64,000 nucleotides of DNA, from assembly GCA_910579735.1 (NCBI GenBank), contig CAJTUZ010000008.1:90516-154515 (forward strand). Direction: 5' to 3'. The notes beneath the pieces are model-generated. The model saw only the letters and a program-made list of their open reading frames with translations, did no database searches and was not told the origin of the DNA. The position numbers and the translations under genes were made by a program. This DNA comes from an uncultured Lachnospiraceae bacterium (GTDB lineage Bacteria; Bacillota; Clostridia; Lachnospirales; Lachnospiraceae). Positions 27,264-36,255 of this stretch are shown here, one piece after another (the first letter of the stretch is position 1; each line of letters opens with the position of its first letter).

Positions 27264-27929
27264 ATGTCAAAAATAATGATTATCGAAGACGATCCTGTTA
27301 TTCGGGATGAACTTACGCTGCTTTTGCAAAATGAGGGTTATCATGTGGCTGCGGTCACTGTCTTTCGGGATATTGCCACACAAGTGTCGGAATCTGCGCC
27401 CGATCTGATTCTTCTGGATCTGGGTCTGCCTGAGCGGGATGGATTTTCCTTATGTGCGGAATTTCGCCGGAATCTGGATACGCCGGTTATTTTTGTGACC
27501 AGTCACGATTCCGCGCTTGACGAGCTGCAGGCTCTTAGTCTGGGCGGTGATGATTATATTACCAAGCCATATAATGTTCCGGTACTTCTGGCGCGTATCC
27601 GCTCTGTTCTGCGGCGGAGCACAGTAAGGTCAGGCTCAGAGAATCCAGGCGTCAACGGACTTACGTTAGATCCAATGAAAGGATATGCATCGGCGAATGG
27701 GAAAACAATAGAACTGACACGTAACGAGCTGCAGATTCTGGCCTGTCTTATGGAGCACAATGGGGAGATTGTATCCCGTGCCAATCTGATAGAAACGTTA
27801 TGGGATAATCAAATTTATATTGATGATAATACGCTCAGTGTAAATATGACCAGATTGCGGGGAAAACTGGAGAGCATCGGTCTTTCTGATTTTATCAAGA
27901 CACGCAGAGGAATGGGGTATCAGCTATGA
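27264..27929 (+). CDS. OmpR-family response regulator (BceR-like)
   Basis: A 221-residue regulator with a receiver domain (IMIIEDDPVIRDELTLLL; phosphoacceptor Asp52 in LILLDLGLPERDG; TSHDS; KPYNVPVL with Lys) and a winged-helix DNA-binding domain (ELTRNELQILACLMEHNGEIVSR, then DDNTLSVNMTRLRGKLE). Of two consecutive ATGs the second (27264) lies better behind GAGG. The gene overlaps the kinase gene by 4 nt. The setting with a BceAB-type transporter indicates a peptide-antibiotic response system. Confidence 0.93.
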   Translation: MSKIMIIEDDPVIRDELTLLLQNEGYHVAAVTVFRDIATQVSESAPDLILLDLGLPERDGFSLCAEFRRNLDTPVIFVTSHDSALDELQALSLGGDDYITKPYNVPVLLARIRSVLRRSTVRSGSENPGVNGLTLDPMKGYASANGKTIELTRNELQILACLMEHNGEIVSRANLIETLWDNQIYIDDNTLSVNMTRLRGKLESIGLSDFIKTRRGMGYQL

Positions 27930-28951
27930 CGATCAGAGAATTTTTATCCGACCGCTTGAGAAGATTACTTTTTCAGGCGGTCTTTATAATGGCGGCAGCC
28001 ATTTTTTTGTCTGCTACGGGAACCGGGATGGGTGTTCTGATTCTGTTGCTTTGCGCCTGGATTTTGGTATTGATCTGTATACAGACGTATGATTTTCTGA
28101 AATGCCGTGCGCATTTGTCAGAATTACAGTTTATTATGGATCACCTGGATGAAAAATATCTTTTTACCGAGTGTATTCCGAAAGCCGGGAATCTGTATGA
28201 ACGCTATCTTTTCATTCTTACGAAACGGGCCGGGCGTTCTATGATACGGGCAGTTTCCGATGCCAGAGCAGCTAATCGGGAATATCGGGAGTATGTGGAA
28301 AGTTTCGTCCACGAGATCAAGGCGCCGATTACGGCAGCCAGGTTGATCAGCCGGCATGTTGAACCGGAAACAGGGCGTAAACTGATAAAAGAATTGTCTC
28401 AAATCGAAGCGCATGTGGAACGCGCATTATTTTATGCCCGTCTGGAATCTCCGGAAAAGGATTTTCTGGTCAGGCAGTCATCGCCTGCCGTAATTGTGGC
28501 AAACGCTATTGAACGGTATCGCAGCCTTCTTATACAAAGCGGATTTCGGATCGAGACGGACAATCTGGAACAGACTGTTTATACGGATGAAAAATGGGCG
28601 GAATTTATCTTTGGTCAGATTTTGCAGAATGCGGTGCGTTATCGAAGAAAAGAAGATCCATTTATCAGAATTTCCGGCGGGCGCTCCGGTTCACAGATTG
28701 CAATAACCGTTTCGGATAACGGGATCGGTATTCCTGCGCATGAACTGCCCCGCGTTTTCGAAAGAGGATTTACCGGAAGCAATGGACGCAGTCTGGGGGG
28801 TGCAACGGGTATGGGTCTGTATCTTTGCCGTAAGCTTTCGGCCTGTATGGAAGCAGAATTGCAGATTTTTTCTGAAGAAGGAAAGGGCACGCAGGTTATG
28901 GTTATTTTCCCGGTCCGAGATGCAGAGTCTGGTGCCGGAAAGAGCTTTTGA
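27926..28951 (+). CDS. Intramembrane-sensing histidine kinase (BceS-like)
   Basis: A 341-residue kinase with two closely spaced transmembrane helices (about 14-31 and 36-54) and almost no extracellular loop, the hallmark of BceS-type kinases, which sense through their ABC transporter (family knowledge). The H-box is ESFVHEIKAPI (His129), the N-box is GQILQNAVRYRRK, and the ATP lid has SDNGIGIPAHELPRVFERGF and GMGLYLCRKL. The ATGA overlap with the regulator shows coupling. Confidence 0.93.
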   Translation: MTIREFLSDRLRRLLFQAVFIMAAAIFLSATGTGMGVLILLLCAWILVLICIQTYDFLKCRAHLSELQFIMDHLDEKYLFTECIPKAGNLYERYLFILTKRAGRSMIRAVSDARAANREYREYVESFVHEIKAPITAARLISRHVEPETGRKLIKELSQIEAHVERALFYARLESPEKDFLVRQSSPAVIVANAIERYRSLLIQSGFRIETDNLEQTVYTDEKWAEFIFGQILQNAVRYRRKEDPFIRISGGRSGSQIAITVSDNGIGIPAHELPRVFERGFTGSNGRSLGGATGMGLYLCRKLSACMEAELQIFSEEGKGTQVMVIFPVRDAESGAGKSF

Positions 28952-28960
28952 ATAAATAAT

Positions 28961-28976
28961 CTTACAAAATCGTAAG
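28961..28976. promoter_or_regulatory. Candidate BceR-type operator
   Basis: An inverted repeat, CTTAC-6 nt-GTAAG, begins about 10 bp after the kinase stop. BceR-like regulators bind inverted TTAC/GTAA-type repeats upstream of their transporter genes (family knowledge). A TATAAT at 29020-29025 with a poor -35 lies downstream, which fits an activator-dependent transporter promoter. Confidence 0.5.
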
Positions 28977-29019
28977 AAAGATCAAAGAGAATTCGATACA
29001 ATAATTTTTCCCCAAAATG

Positions 29020-29025
29020 TATAAT
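29020..29025 (+). promoter_or_regulatory. Candidate -10 of transporter promoter
   Basis: Perfect TATAAT, with only a weak -35 (TACAAT at 28997-29002, 17 bp upstream). It is about 45 bp downstream of the inverted repeat at 28961-28976 and would give a leader of about 100 nt before the ABC ATPase. Confidence 0.45.
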
Positions 29026-29130
29026 GTTTCCGTATACAGGACACAGGATAAACAGGCGTTTTTATCCGATAGAAAGTTCTGTCGGTCCTGAATATAAAAT
29101 GTTGACAGAATTGGGAAAGGGGTATTTTTC

Positions 29131-29889
29131 ATGTTGGAGATCAGAAACATTGAAAAGTATTACGGAAGTAAAAATAATGTTACCAAAGCGTTAGACCGCG
29201 TCAGTTTCTGTGTAGCGGACGGTGAGTTTATTGCAATTATGGGTGCATCCGGCAGCGGAAAGACAACACTTTTAAATTGTATTTCTACGATCGATACGGT
29301 CAGCGCCGGAGATATTTTATTAAACGGTGAAAATATTGCCGATCTGTCTGCCGGGGAATTGGCCGGATTCCGCAGGGAGCGGCTCGGTTTTGTTTTTCAG
29401 GATTTTAACCTGTTAGATACGCTCACCATTGAGGAAAATATCGGTCTGGCGCTGTCTCTAAATCATGCGGATCCGCATATGGTCAGACAAAGGATAGAAG
29501 AGATTTCCGTAAAGCTGGGTATTGTTGACATTTTGGAGAAATTTCCCTATCAGGTATCAGGAGGACAGAAACAACGTGCCGCATGCGCAAGGGCAATGGT
29601 GGCAGGGCAGTCCCTGTTGTTAGCTGACGAGCCGACGGGTGCGTTAGATTCCAGGGCATCTAAAAATCTGCTGGAAATCATGACACAGATGAACCGGGAA
29701 ATGGGGGCCACGATTTTAATGGTCACGCACGACGCTTACAGTGCAAGTTATGCCAGACGTGTTCTGTTTCTAAAAGATGGACGGATTTTCAATGAACTGC
29801 TGCGGGGCGAACGATCCCGCAGCGTATTTTATCACGAGATTTTAGACATTCTGGCTTTGCTTGGAGGTGATATCAGTGACGTTATCTAA
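29131..29889 (+). CDS. BceA-type ABC transporter ATP-binding protein
   Basis: A 252-residue ATPase: Walker A GASGSGKTT at 38-46, Q-loop FVFQDFNLLDTLT, signature VSGGQKQRAACARAM, Walker B LLLADEPTGALDS and the H-loop VTHD. It powers the large permease downstream in sensing and removing peptide antibiotics from lipid II-cycle targets (family knowledge). AAAGGGG precedes the ATG. It overlaps the permease start by 14 nt. Confidence 0.94.
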   Translation: MLEIRNIEKYYGSKNNVTKALDRVSFCVADGEFIAIMGASGSGKTTLLNCISTIDTVSAGDILLNGENIADLSAGELAGFRRERLGFVFQDFNLLDTLTIEENIGLALSLNHADPHMVRQRIEEISVKLGIVDILEKFPYQVSGGQKQRAACARAMVAGQSLLLADEPTGALDSRASKNLLEIMTQMNREMGATILMVTHDAYSASYARRVLFLKDGRIFNELLRGERSRSVFYHEILDILALLGGDISDVI

Positions 29890-31825
29890 ATTATCCCTTC
29901 GTAATGCCAAAAGACAGGCAAGAGATTATCTGGTTTATTTTGTGACACTCGTCATGGCGGTGTCGTTTATGTATGCATTTAATAATCTGATCTTTTTGGA
30001 AGAAGTGCAGACGCTTGCGGAAAGCATAGCGATGCTTCCGCTCCTTATTGTTCTGGCAAGTATTGTAGTAGTCTGTATTATCGGCTGGTTTGTTTCCTAT
30101 ACGACAAGATTCATGCTGCAAAGACGCAGCAGAGAATTCGGTACTTATATTTTGATCGGTCTGGAGAATCAGCAGGTGGCAAAACTGTTTTTTCTGGAAA
30201 ACCTGATCGTAGGAGGCTTTGCGCTTGTTATAGGCATTTTACTCGGCAGTTTTCTGTTTCAAATGATGCGTGCCATTATTTTGACTTTGTTCGATATGCC
30301 GTATAAATTTGCATATACCGTTTCACTAAGAGCGGTTCTTCTGGCAGTATTATATTTTCTATTCATCTATCTGTATGCTCAGCGAAAAAGCCGCAGGCGC
30401 ATTCGGTCTATGAAGATATATGATCTTATCTATTTTGAGAAGCAGAATGAGGGGATCGTTATTCAGACGAGTAAAAAGCGTCGTAAAATATTTACGGCAT
30501 CGATCGTCTTAGGCGTTATCGGAACGCTTCTGCTTCTAATGGGCAGCGCGGTCCCCGGTATTCTCGGCGCCGCTTGTATTATAGTCTTTTTATACGGTTT
30601 TTTCTTAAGTTTTGCTTCCGGTGTTCCTGCCTTTTTTGAGAAAAGGCCTGCCGGCAAATATCAGGGGCAGACATTGCTTATTTTCCGTACGCTGACTGCC
30701 AAACTGGCCACTGTCGGAACTTTAATGGCGACTATCTCTTTGCTTTTTACCGCCGTACTGGTTTCCGAAGGAACCGGACAGTGTATCCATGCGATATTAT
30801 CGAACCGGGCAAAGCAGGAATCCTGTTTTGATCTTTTTATCAGCGTTGAGGCCGGAGAAAATGATTATATGTCTGATTATTCAGACTATATTGAAAAGAA
30901 TGTTCCCGTTAAAGAGTACAGATTATATGATATTTATTTAAATGATAATACGCAGATTATGGACCATATAGAAAAATATACCGAATATTACCGGTATTAT
31001 GATGGAGATACTATGATGAAATTCAGTGATTATGCGGCTTTGCGTAAAATGCTCGGATATCCGGAAGTTACACCCGTGTCCGGTACCTATTTGGTTCATT
31101 GCCAGTATTATCTGAAAGATATTATGGAGAATTATAAGAAACCGCTCCCTATCGGAGACAGTGAACTTATGCCCGGCGGTGTTTATACGGAATATATGAA
31201 CCAGAACTGGTCGGGAAACGGACATCAGTATATTCTGGTCGTTCCTGATGAGGTTCTGGCAGACCGGGCTGTGAACCACAGAATCTATGCCGCCATGACT
31301 GTCGAACCGGTCAGTGAAGCACAGTATCAGGCAATTTCAAGTATTATGCAAAGAATATATGAAGAATCTGCAGAAATGGAATATTACTCTTCGTTTTATG
31401 CGGGATCTGTCGTGAAGGCAGAAGCGGCATCCGGTATTGTGATGATGGTATTTCCACTTTATTATCTGGCCTTGATTCTTACCATGACAGCGGCAGCTAT
31501 TCTGACCATTCAACAATTGGCAGAGACAGATCATTATAAAAGACAGTTTGTGCTTCTTGGAAAACTGGGCATGGACCGCAGGGAAATGGCGAAAGCGCTG
31601 CGCGGTCAATTCATTATTTATTATGTTATGCCTGCCGTACCTCCTGTACTGATTAGTGTGCCGTTTATATATAATCTGGGAAAAGGGGCGGAACCCGGAA
31701 TAATGATCGGTACAAGTTCTCCGTTTATGATTACACTTGCTGCTTTGGCGCTGTTCTTTTTCTTCTATGCCGTTTATATTGTGTTGGCCTATACGGGATT
31801 AAAAAGAAATGTGCTGCCGGAATAA
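29876..31825 (+). CDS. BceB-type ABC transporter permease
   Basis: A 649-residue permease with ten predicted transmembrane helices: one near the N-terminus, clusters at about 50-170 and 200-260, a large extracytoplasmic domain (about 300-520) rich in Tyr and Asp, and three C-terminal helices. This is the BceB layout with an FtsX-like fold. The start is taken as GTG at 29876, because GGAGGTGAT (29863-29871) is placed correctly for it; a TTG five codons upstream lies within that site. With the kinase and regulator it forms a BceRSAB-type resistance module. The stop lies inside the terminator loop. Confidence 0.93.
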   Translation: MTLSKLSLRNAKRQARDYLVYFVTLVMAVSFMYAFNNLIFLEEVQTLAESIAMLPLLIVLASIVVVCIIGWFVSYTTRFMLQRRSREFGTYILIGLENQQVAKLFFLENLIVGGFALVIGILLGSFLFQMMRAIILTLFDMPYKFAYTVSLRAVLLAVLYFLFIYLYAQRKSRRRIRSMKIYDLIYFEKQNEGIVIQTSKKRRKIFTASIVLGVIGTLLLLMGSAVPGILGAACIIVFLYGFFLSFASGVPAFFEKRPAGKYQGQTLLIFRTLTAKLATVGTLMATISLLFTAVLVSEGTGQCIHAILSNRAKQESCFDLFISVEAGENDYMSDYSDYIEKNVPVKEYRLYDIYLNDNTQIMDHIEKYTEYYRYYDGDTMMKFSDYAALRKMLGYPEVTPVSGTYLVHCQYYLKDIMENYKKPLPIGDSELMPGGVYTEYMNQNWSGNGHQYILVVPDEVLADRAVNHRIYAAMTVEPVSEAQYQAISSIMQRIYEESAEMEYYSSFYAGSVVKAEAASGIVMMVFPLYYLALILTMTAAAILTIQQLAETDHYKRQFVLLGKLGMDRREMAKALRGQFIIYYVMPAVPPVLISVPFIYNLGKGAEPGIMIGTSSPFMITLAALALFFFFYAVYIVLAYTGLKRNVLPE

Positions 31826-31846
31826 GGATACGGCAGCACTTTTTTA
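31811..31846 (+). terminator. Intrinsic terminator of the BceAB-type operon
   Basis: Stem GTGCTGCCG (31811-31819) with CGGCAGCAC (31831-31839) and a run of six T. The permease stop codon lies in the loop. Confidence 0.88.
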
Positions 31847-31854
31847 TGATTGTT

Positions 31855-33576
31855 TTATAATTTAAAGATGTTCATATTCTGTTCCAGTTCATCCGCAATG
31901 TTTTTCATCTTATCCGCATTGTCGGAAATGTTGGTTACGATACTGCCTACTTCTGTAACGGAAGCGGACGTCTCTTCTGTGCTGGCGGCATTTTCTTCTG
32001 CGATTGCCGTCAGACTTTGTACGACATCGACTACGTTGATTCTGGCTTCATCCATTTGTCTGGTTTTTTCCGCAATACGGGTGACGCCGTCAATGGAACT
32101 GTCAATACCGTTTTTAACTTGTGTAAAGATGTTATCGGTTTTGGTTATATGTTCATTTTGTTTTGTCATGATCTCTTTTACTTCGCCCATGATCGTAACC
32201 GCTTTTTCGGAATCGGTAATCAGGGAATCCGTGATATTTTCGATCTGGCGTGCCGATTCGTTGGACTGTTCGGCCAGTTTCTGGATCTGTGAAGCAACGA
32301 CTGCGAAACCTCTTCCCTGTTCGCCTGCTCTGGCTGCTTCAATGCTTGCATTTAAGGACAACAGATTGGTCTCCTCGGCGATAGAAGTGATCAAAGTAGT
32401 AGCTTCTCTGATCTTCATAGCCGACACGTTGGTCGTGTTGGTCTGTTCGGAAATGGTATCGATCGCTTCCTTGGCCTGTTTGTTGATCTGTTCCAACTGG
32501 ATCAGGGTTGAGGAAGCTTCATCACCGGAGGATTTCATATTCGTTGCATTGACAAGCAGATTTTCTACTTCATTCGTAGTATCTTTTACCATATCTCCGA
32601 TCAGGATAACGTTTTCCGTTGCTTTCTGTGTTTCATCCGCCTGAATACTTGCGCCATCTGCGATTTCCGCTACGGCCTTTTCCAGTTGATCTATCGTAGT
32701 CACTGTTTCGGATGCATTAACACTCAAAGAATCGGAAGCTGTAAAAAGACTTTCGCTGTGATCTTTCAATCCGCCGATCACGCTGACGAACTGGTCGTGC
32801 AATGTACTGATCGCCCGGCTCATTTCGCCTGTTTCGTCTTTTCTTTTGTTAAGCTGCTCCTGCATTTCATTCTCGGTCAGATCCATTTCCGCCAGTTTAT
32901 TGATCACGCCGGTAATTTTAATAACGGGATTCACCATGGAGCCTGCCAGAATATAACCGATGACAGAACAGATCACGACGATGAAAACGGCAATTGCAAT
33001 ACTGATCTGCATAACCCTTGTGATCGGCTGCATGACTTCATCTTCATCAGCGGAGATTACAAGGATAAAATCGGCATTCTCATTTACATAATAAGCAGCA
33101 TATTTGACAACACCTTTAAACTGGTAATCTACTACCTGCGGTTCGATGTTTTTACTGCCCCCCTGTATCTGCTTGACAATTCCTGATACAACAGCATTTT
33201 CAACCGGTTCTCCGATCTTGGACTGCGTCGGATGGTAGAGCATAATACCATCGGGGCCGACTACATATGCGTAGCTGGAATCGATCCCCTTTATTCCTAC
33301 ATCACCTATTAAACGATTCAGAGCTTCCGGTTGCAGCATGGCGTCCGAATTTGTTTCTGAAACTGCCAGATTGATTCTCTCCCCGGCGGATACCGTTATA
33401 TCATATAAGTAGTTCTGCGTGAGATTTTTCATACTGTTTTTTACATTAGGAAGAATCAAAAACAGCAGTACGACTACGACTATTACGATACATGCGATTA
33501 ACAGTAAACTGATGCGTCCCTTTATTGACTGCAGAAAGGGCCTTTTTTTTTTCGTACTTTTTTCCTGTGTGTTCAT
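31855..33576 (-). CDS. Methyl-accepting chemotaxis protein with Cache-type sensor
   Basis: A 573-residue transmembrane chemoreceptor. TM1 at about 22-45; an extracytoplasmic Cache-like domain at about 46-190 (GIDSSYAYVVGPDGIMLYHP, and KYAAYYVNENADFILVIS); TM2 at about 192-213; HAMP; then the MA domain with the tip SIAEETNLLSLNASIEAARA. The sequence near the C-terminus (AASTEETSASVTE) is a typical methylation or adaptation helix region. The ATG follows GGAGGTGTAAC-like sequence. Ligand unknown; Cache domains bind amino acids, organic acids or amines (family knowledge). Confidence 0.94.
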   Translation of the reverse strand: MNTQEKSTKKKRPFLQSIKGRISLLLIACIVIVVVVLLFLILPNVKNSMKNLTQNYLYDITVSAGERINLAVSETNSDAMLQPEALNRLIGDVGIKGIDSSYAYVVGPDGIMLYHPTQSKIGEPVENAVVSGIVKQIQGGSKNIEPQVVDYQFKGVVKYAAYYVNENADFILVISADEDEVMQPITRVMQISIAIAVFIVVICSVIGYILAGSMVNPVIKITGVINKLAEMDLTENEMQEQLNKRKDETGEMSRAISTLHDQFVSVIGGLKDHSESLFTASDSLSVNASETVTTIDQLEKAVAEIADGASIQADETQKATENVILIGDMVKDTTNEVENLLVNATNMKSSGDEASSTLIQLEQINKQAKEAIDTISEQTNTTNVSAMKIREATTLITSIAEETNLLSLNASIEAARAGEQGRGFAVVASQIQKLAEQSNESARQIENITDSLITDSEKAVTIMGEVKEIMTKQNEHITKTDNIFTQVKNGIDSSIDGVTRIAEKTRQMDEARINVVDVVQSLTAIAEENAASTEETSASVTEVGSIVTNISDNADKMKNIADELEQNMNIFKL

Positions 33577-33654
33577 ATGTTACACCTCCAATTACAATCT
33601 GTTCCTATTCATAAACAGATGTTGCCGTGCCCGAAAGTTCATTCCCATTTTTTT

Positions 33655-33663
33655 ATTATAACA
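33655..33663 (-). promoter_or_regulatory. Candidate extended -10 promoter for the Cache chemoreceptor
   Basis: On the minus strand TGTTATAAT forms an extended -10 (TATAAT at 33655-33660 with TG one base upstream). No clear -35 is present. The leader would be about 70 nt. Confidence 0.4.
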
Positions 33664-33827
33664 TATGTTAGAAAACTATGATAGAAATTTTACAATTTTT
33701 TGATAATGTCACAAAATGACAGATAAGACTATCATAAAGAGACTTCGCAGTCTTGCTCTGATTCCGGGAAAGGATTGTGAGATGATATGCAGATTGCTTA
33801 ACTTACAGTTAAGGAGCTGTGCACTAA

Positions 33828-33980
33828 TTATTTAGTGCGACAGCCTACACAGCTTTTATACTCCCTGTATCCATACCTGTTTGTTGTTCGGTATGTCAGC
33901 ACTTTATTGTTGGGGCAGATATAACAATCATAATACCTCCCGGATACCGCCGTGTCCTTAAAAATGGGCAACTTTAATAC
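33828..33980 (-). pseudogene. Remnant of an IS1182-type transposase
   Basis: In the 33577-34243 gap a minus-strand frame without start encodes YYDCYICPNNKVLTYRTTNR followed by YGYREYKS and then a stop after CVGCRTK. This matches the zinc-ligand segment between the two halves of IS1182/DDE transposases (family knowledge). Only about 50 codons survive, and the sequence on either side does not continue the transposase in a plain frame. A 7-bp hairpin (GCACTAA / TTAGTGC, 33821-33838) covers the stop. It is a relic, not a mobile element. Confidence 0.72.
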
Positions 33981-34010
33981 ACCATCCGTTTTCCGTTTTT
34001 TCAAAAGAAA

Positions 34011-34047
34011 GCGGCGGCTTTGAAATTTGTTATTTCAAAACCGCCGC
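34011..34047 (-). terminator. Long hairpin, probable terminator of the repressor-M56 operon
   Basis: Sixteen-base arms (34011-34026 and 34032-34047) pair with one mismatch around a 5-nt loop, with GCGGCGG at the base. On the minus strand a T-rich tail (TTTCTTTTG) follows. It lies downstream of the M56 sensor gene and the short fragment after it. Confidence 0.7.
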
Positions 34048-34055
34048 AAACCTGC

Positions 34056-34223
34056 TTATACTTTGTTCGGGTGCATAGATACCAGCCGCCGAAACATTTT
34101 CCCATAAAGGGGTTTGGATTGCCCAATGTTCTCTAAATCTCCGCCACTCCTGATGGCCTCCATAGTCGGATAAAGTACCATCCCATTATGTGAAATGTTC
34201 AACCGACAGGCCCAGGAACGCAG
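34056..34223 (-). pseudogene. Short unrecognised coding fragment
   Basis: A frame open from about 34223 to a stop at 34056-34058 contains LRSWACRLNISHNG and, after an internal ATG at 34181, MVLYPTMEAIRSGGDLENIG and SKPLYGKMFRRLVSMHPNKV. The composition looks protein-like, but there is no ribosome binding site and no family was recognised. It may be the C-terminal end of a gene left by the same rearrangements that degraded the nearby transposase. A 41-codon gene starting at 34181 is an alternative. Confidence 0.35.
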
Positions 34224-34243
34224 ATTTCATATTTATTTTTTGG

Positions 34244-35866
34244 TTATTCAAACATGGAGGATGCTTGAAATATATAATAATTCTCTACAATCGAAAGCTG
34301 TATAGCATTTGTGCTATTGCTATTTGCGATTGTATTTAGTTTGAAAAGCACTTCGTCAGACGACATTTCGGCAAGAGTTTCGAGGTCAGTATCATGCCAA
34401 AAAAATTGAATATCGATGATTGCATTTGCAAGTGCTGTGTCCCGTTCTCCGACTGTGACTGCTTGAGGATCAAGGTGATAAGAAATACCATACATCAGAC
34501 TTGCCCATGTGGGCGGGTCAGTTTCCTGGCTTTCTATTGCAAGTTCAAAACTCAAATCAGGATCAATCGCCGGAATGCCATAATCGCTCTTTACTAATAT
34601 TGCGTTTTCATTATTTGACGCTCTTACGGTTAAAGCCAAAAAGTTCTTTTCCTCCGCTGTGAGGTATGCGGGAAAGCTATATGCTGCAATATCGTTTTGG
34701 ATAATATCCTCGTGTTCCTTCGGATGTTGATTTCCCCAATCCAAAAGGGCCTTGTCGAAATCGGCAACAGTCTGGTTGAGGTAATCTGCTGATTTTAACG
34801 CTAACAATGATTGATAGCCATCCTCGGCCCCAAAAGCAGATTCAGACGTTTTGTTAGCAGCATCATCTCTGTAAATGATTGAGGGGACGGAAATCGAATT
34901 GTTATTTTTTGCCGCCGCCGAAGTTGCAAAGGCTGTCGTCACACAGACAACCAATGCCGAGGCCAGGACGAGTGAGAAAATAGACGATTTTTTGATTTTC
35001 ATAATTGCTGTAACCCTTTCTTCTATTGCATTCTTGCTGAAATTATTACACAATGGGTTCAATCCGCTCCGTGTTTCTTCCATACTGATCAGCACCCGCG
35101 CATAGGCCGCCTTTGTTGTTTCCCCGAAAAGGCGGACAACTGCCTCGTCACAGGACAGCTCAATGTCCCGGTTGGCAAGAACATACATCACCCAGACAAA
35201 GGGATTAAACCAATGCACACACAGTGCCGCAATCAACACCAATTTTGTAATGCTGTCAAAACGCCGGATATGTACATATTCATGCGCCAAAACATATTGC
35301 AACGCCTTTGTATTTTTCCAGTCGGTGCATATGGGCATTAAAATCACGGGACGGAATACGCCATAAGTCAGCGGGGTGGAAAACCGGCCGGACTGTCGAA
35401 TGGAAATCGGACGTTTCAGTTGGCGGGCATTCAGCCAGCTTTTGATGAAGTCATTTTTTATCGGCAGGGAAGTTTGAAATTCCTGTCGGCACTTCCAATA
35501 CGCTATTGCAAAAACCATAGCGCAGATCAGCGTACCAGCGGCCCAAACGGCTCCCCAAATAGAAACGGTACTTGTGGTACTCCCAATATCACCGGGCATA
35601 GTAGCCATTTGCCCTATCGTATCAATCGGCAATACCTTGTCAAACTGTGAGACTTTTGTTGCGGCAATCCCGGAAGTGTGATTGCCTATCAGCGAATACA
35701 CGCTGAACACGGATGGGAGGGAGAACGGGAGCAACAGCCGCGCAACCGCTATTCCCCAGAGTGCCAGGAAAGTTTTTTTGGGTAACAAACTGATTGCCAG
35801 GGCGCGTATAATGGTGATTGCCAAAATCATCACGGCCCCCGCAAAGCTCATTTGCAACAGGCTCAT
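34244..35866 (-). CDS. M56-family membrane metalloprotease sensor (BlaR1-like, no PBP domain)
   Basis: A 540-residue protein. The N-terminal half has several transmembrane helices and an M56 peptidase domain: TPLTYGVFRPVILMP, the zinc motif HEYVHIRRFD, and ELSCDEAVVR. A further helix (SLVLASALVVCVTTAFA) leads to an extracytoplasmic region of about 220 residues. That region shows no SxxK, SxN or KTG motif, so the beta-lactam-binding domain of true BlaR1/MecR1 is absent or replaced. The start is the ATG at 35866 with GAGGTGG upstream, 10 bp after the repressor stop. It should cleave or inactivate the BlaI-like repressor on signal (inference). Confidence 0.88.
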   Translation of the reverse strand: MSLLQMSFAGAVMILAITIIRALAISLLPKKTFLALWGIAVARLLLPFSLPSVFSVYSLIGNHTSGIAATKVSQFDKVLPIDTIGQMATMPGDIGSTTSTVSIWGAVWAAGTLICAMVFAIAYWKCRQEFQTSLPIKNDFIKSWLNARQLKRPISIRQSGRFSTPLTYGVFRPVILMPICTDWKNTKALQYVLAHEYVHIRRFDSITKLVLIAALCVHWFNPFVWVMYVLANRDIELSCDEAVVRLFGETTKAAYARVLISMEETRSGLNPLCNNFSKNAIEERVTAIMKIKKSSIFSLVLASALVVCVTTAFATSAAAKNNNSISVPSIIYRDDAANKTSESAFGAEDGYQSLLALKSADYLNQTVADFDKALLDWGNQHPKEHEDIIQNDIAAYSFPAYLTAEEKNFLALTVRASNNENAILVKSDYGIPAIDPDLSFELAIESQETDPPTWASLMYGISYHLDPQAVTVGERDTALANAIIDIQFFWHDTDLETLAEMSSDEVLFKLNTIANSNSTNAIQLSIVENYYIFQASSMFE

Positions 35867-35876
35867 TTGCACCACC

Positions 35877-36236
35877 TCATTCCAAATCCCCGACAATCTG
35901 TTTCAGCTTTTCGATTTGCTCGGCACTCAATTTTTTTCGTCCCAGCAAAGCCGCGAACAGCTTGTCGGCAGAGCCGTCATATACCCTGTCAATCAGCTCG
36001 TTTGTTTCCGCCTCCTGTACTTCCGCCTGCGGCACAAGCGCATGACACATGAAACCGGGTTCGGAGCGTTCAATAGCCCCCTTTTTGATGCAACGCTTAA
36101 TCAGGGTATAGGTGGTATTTACATTCCAGCCCAATTCCTCGGTCAGCAGTTTGGCGATATGTTTCGCGGGAACATCGCCATCGCGCCAAAGGACAGACAT
36201 CACTTTCAGTTCAGAAGCAAACAGCTTAATGTCCAT
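35877..36236 (-). CDS. BlaI/MecI-family transcriptional repressor
   Basis: A 119-residue winged-helix repressor: FASELKVMSVLWRDGDVPAK, then GWNVNTTYTLIKRCIKKGAI as the recognition part, and a C-terminal dimerization region ending KLKQIVGDLE. The start is the ATG at 36236, preceded by AAGGAGGTG; an upstream in-frame start would lie inside the operator. It precedes the M56 sensor by 10 bp. Operators and promoter upstream are listed separately. No beta-lactamase gene is adjacent, so the system is orphan or self-regulating in this window. Confidence 0.92.
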   Translation of the reverse strand: MDIKLFASELKVMSVLWRDGDVPAKHIAKLLTEELGWNVNTTYTLIKRCIKKGAIERSEPGFMCHALVPQAEVQEAETNELIDRVYDGSADKLFAALLGRKKLSAEQIEKLKQIVGDLE

Positions 36237-36255
36237 TTGGTAACACCTCCTTTTT

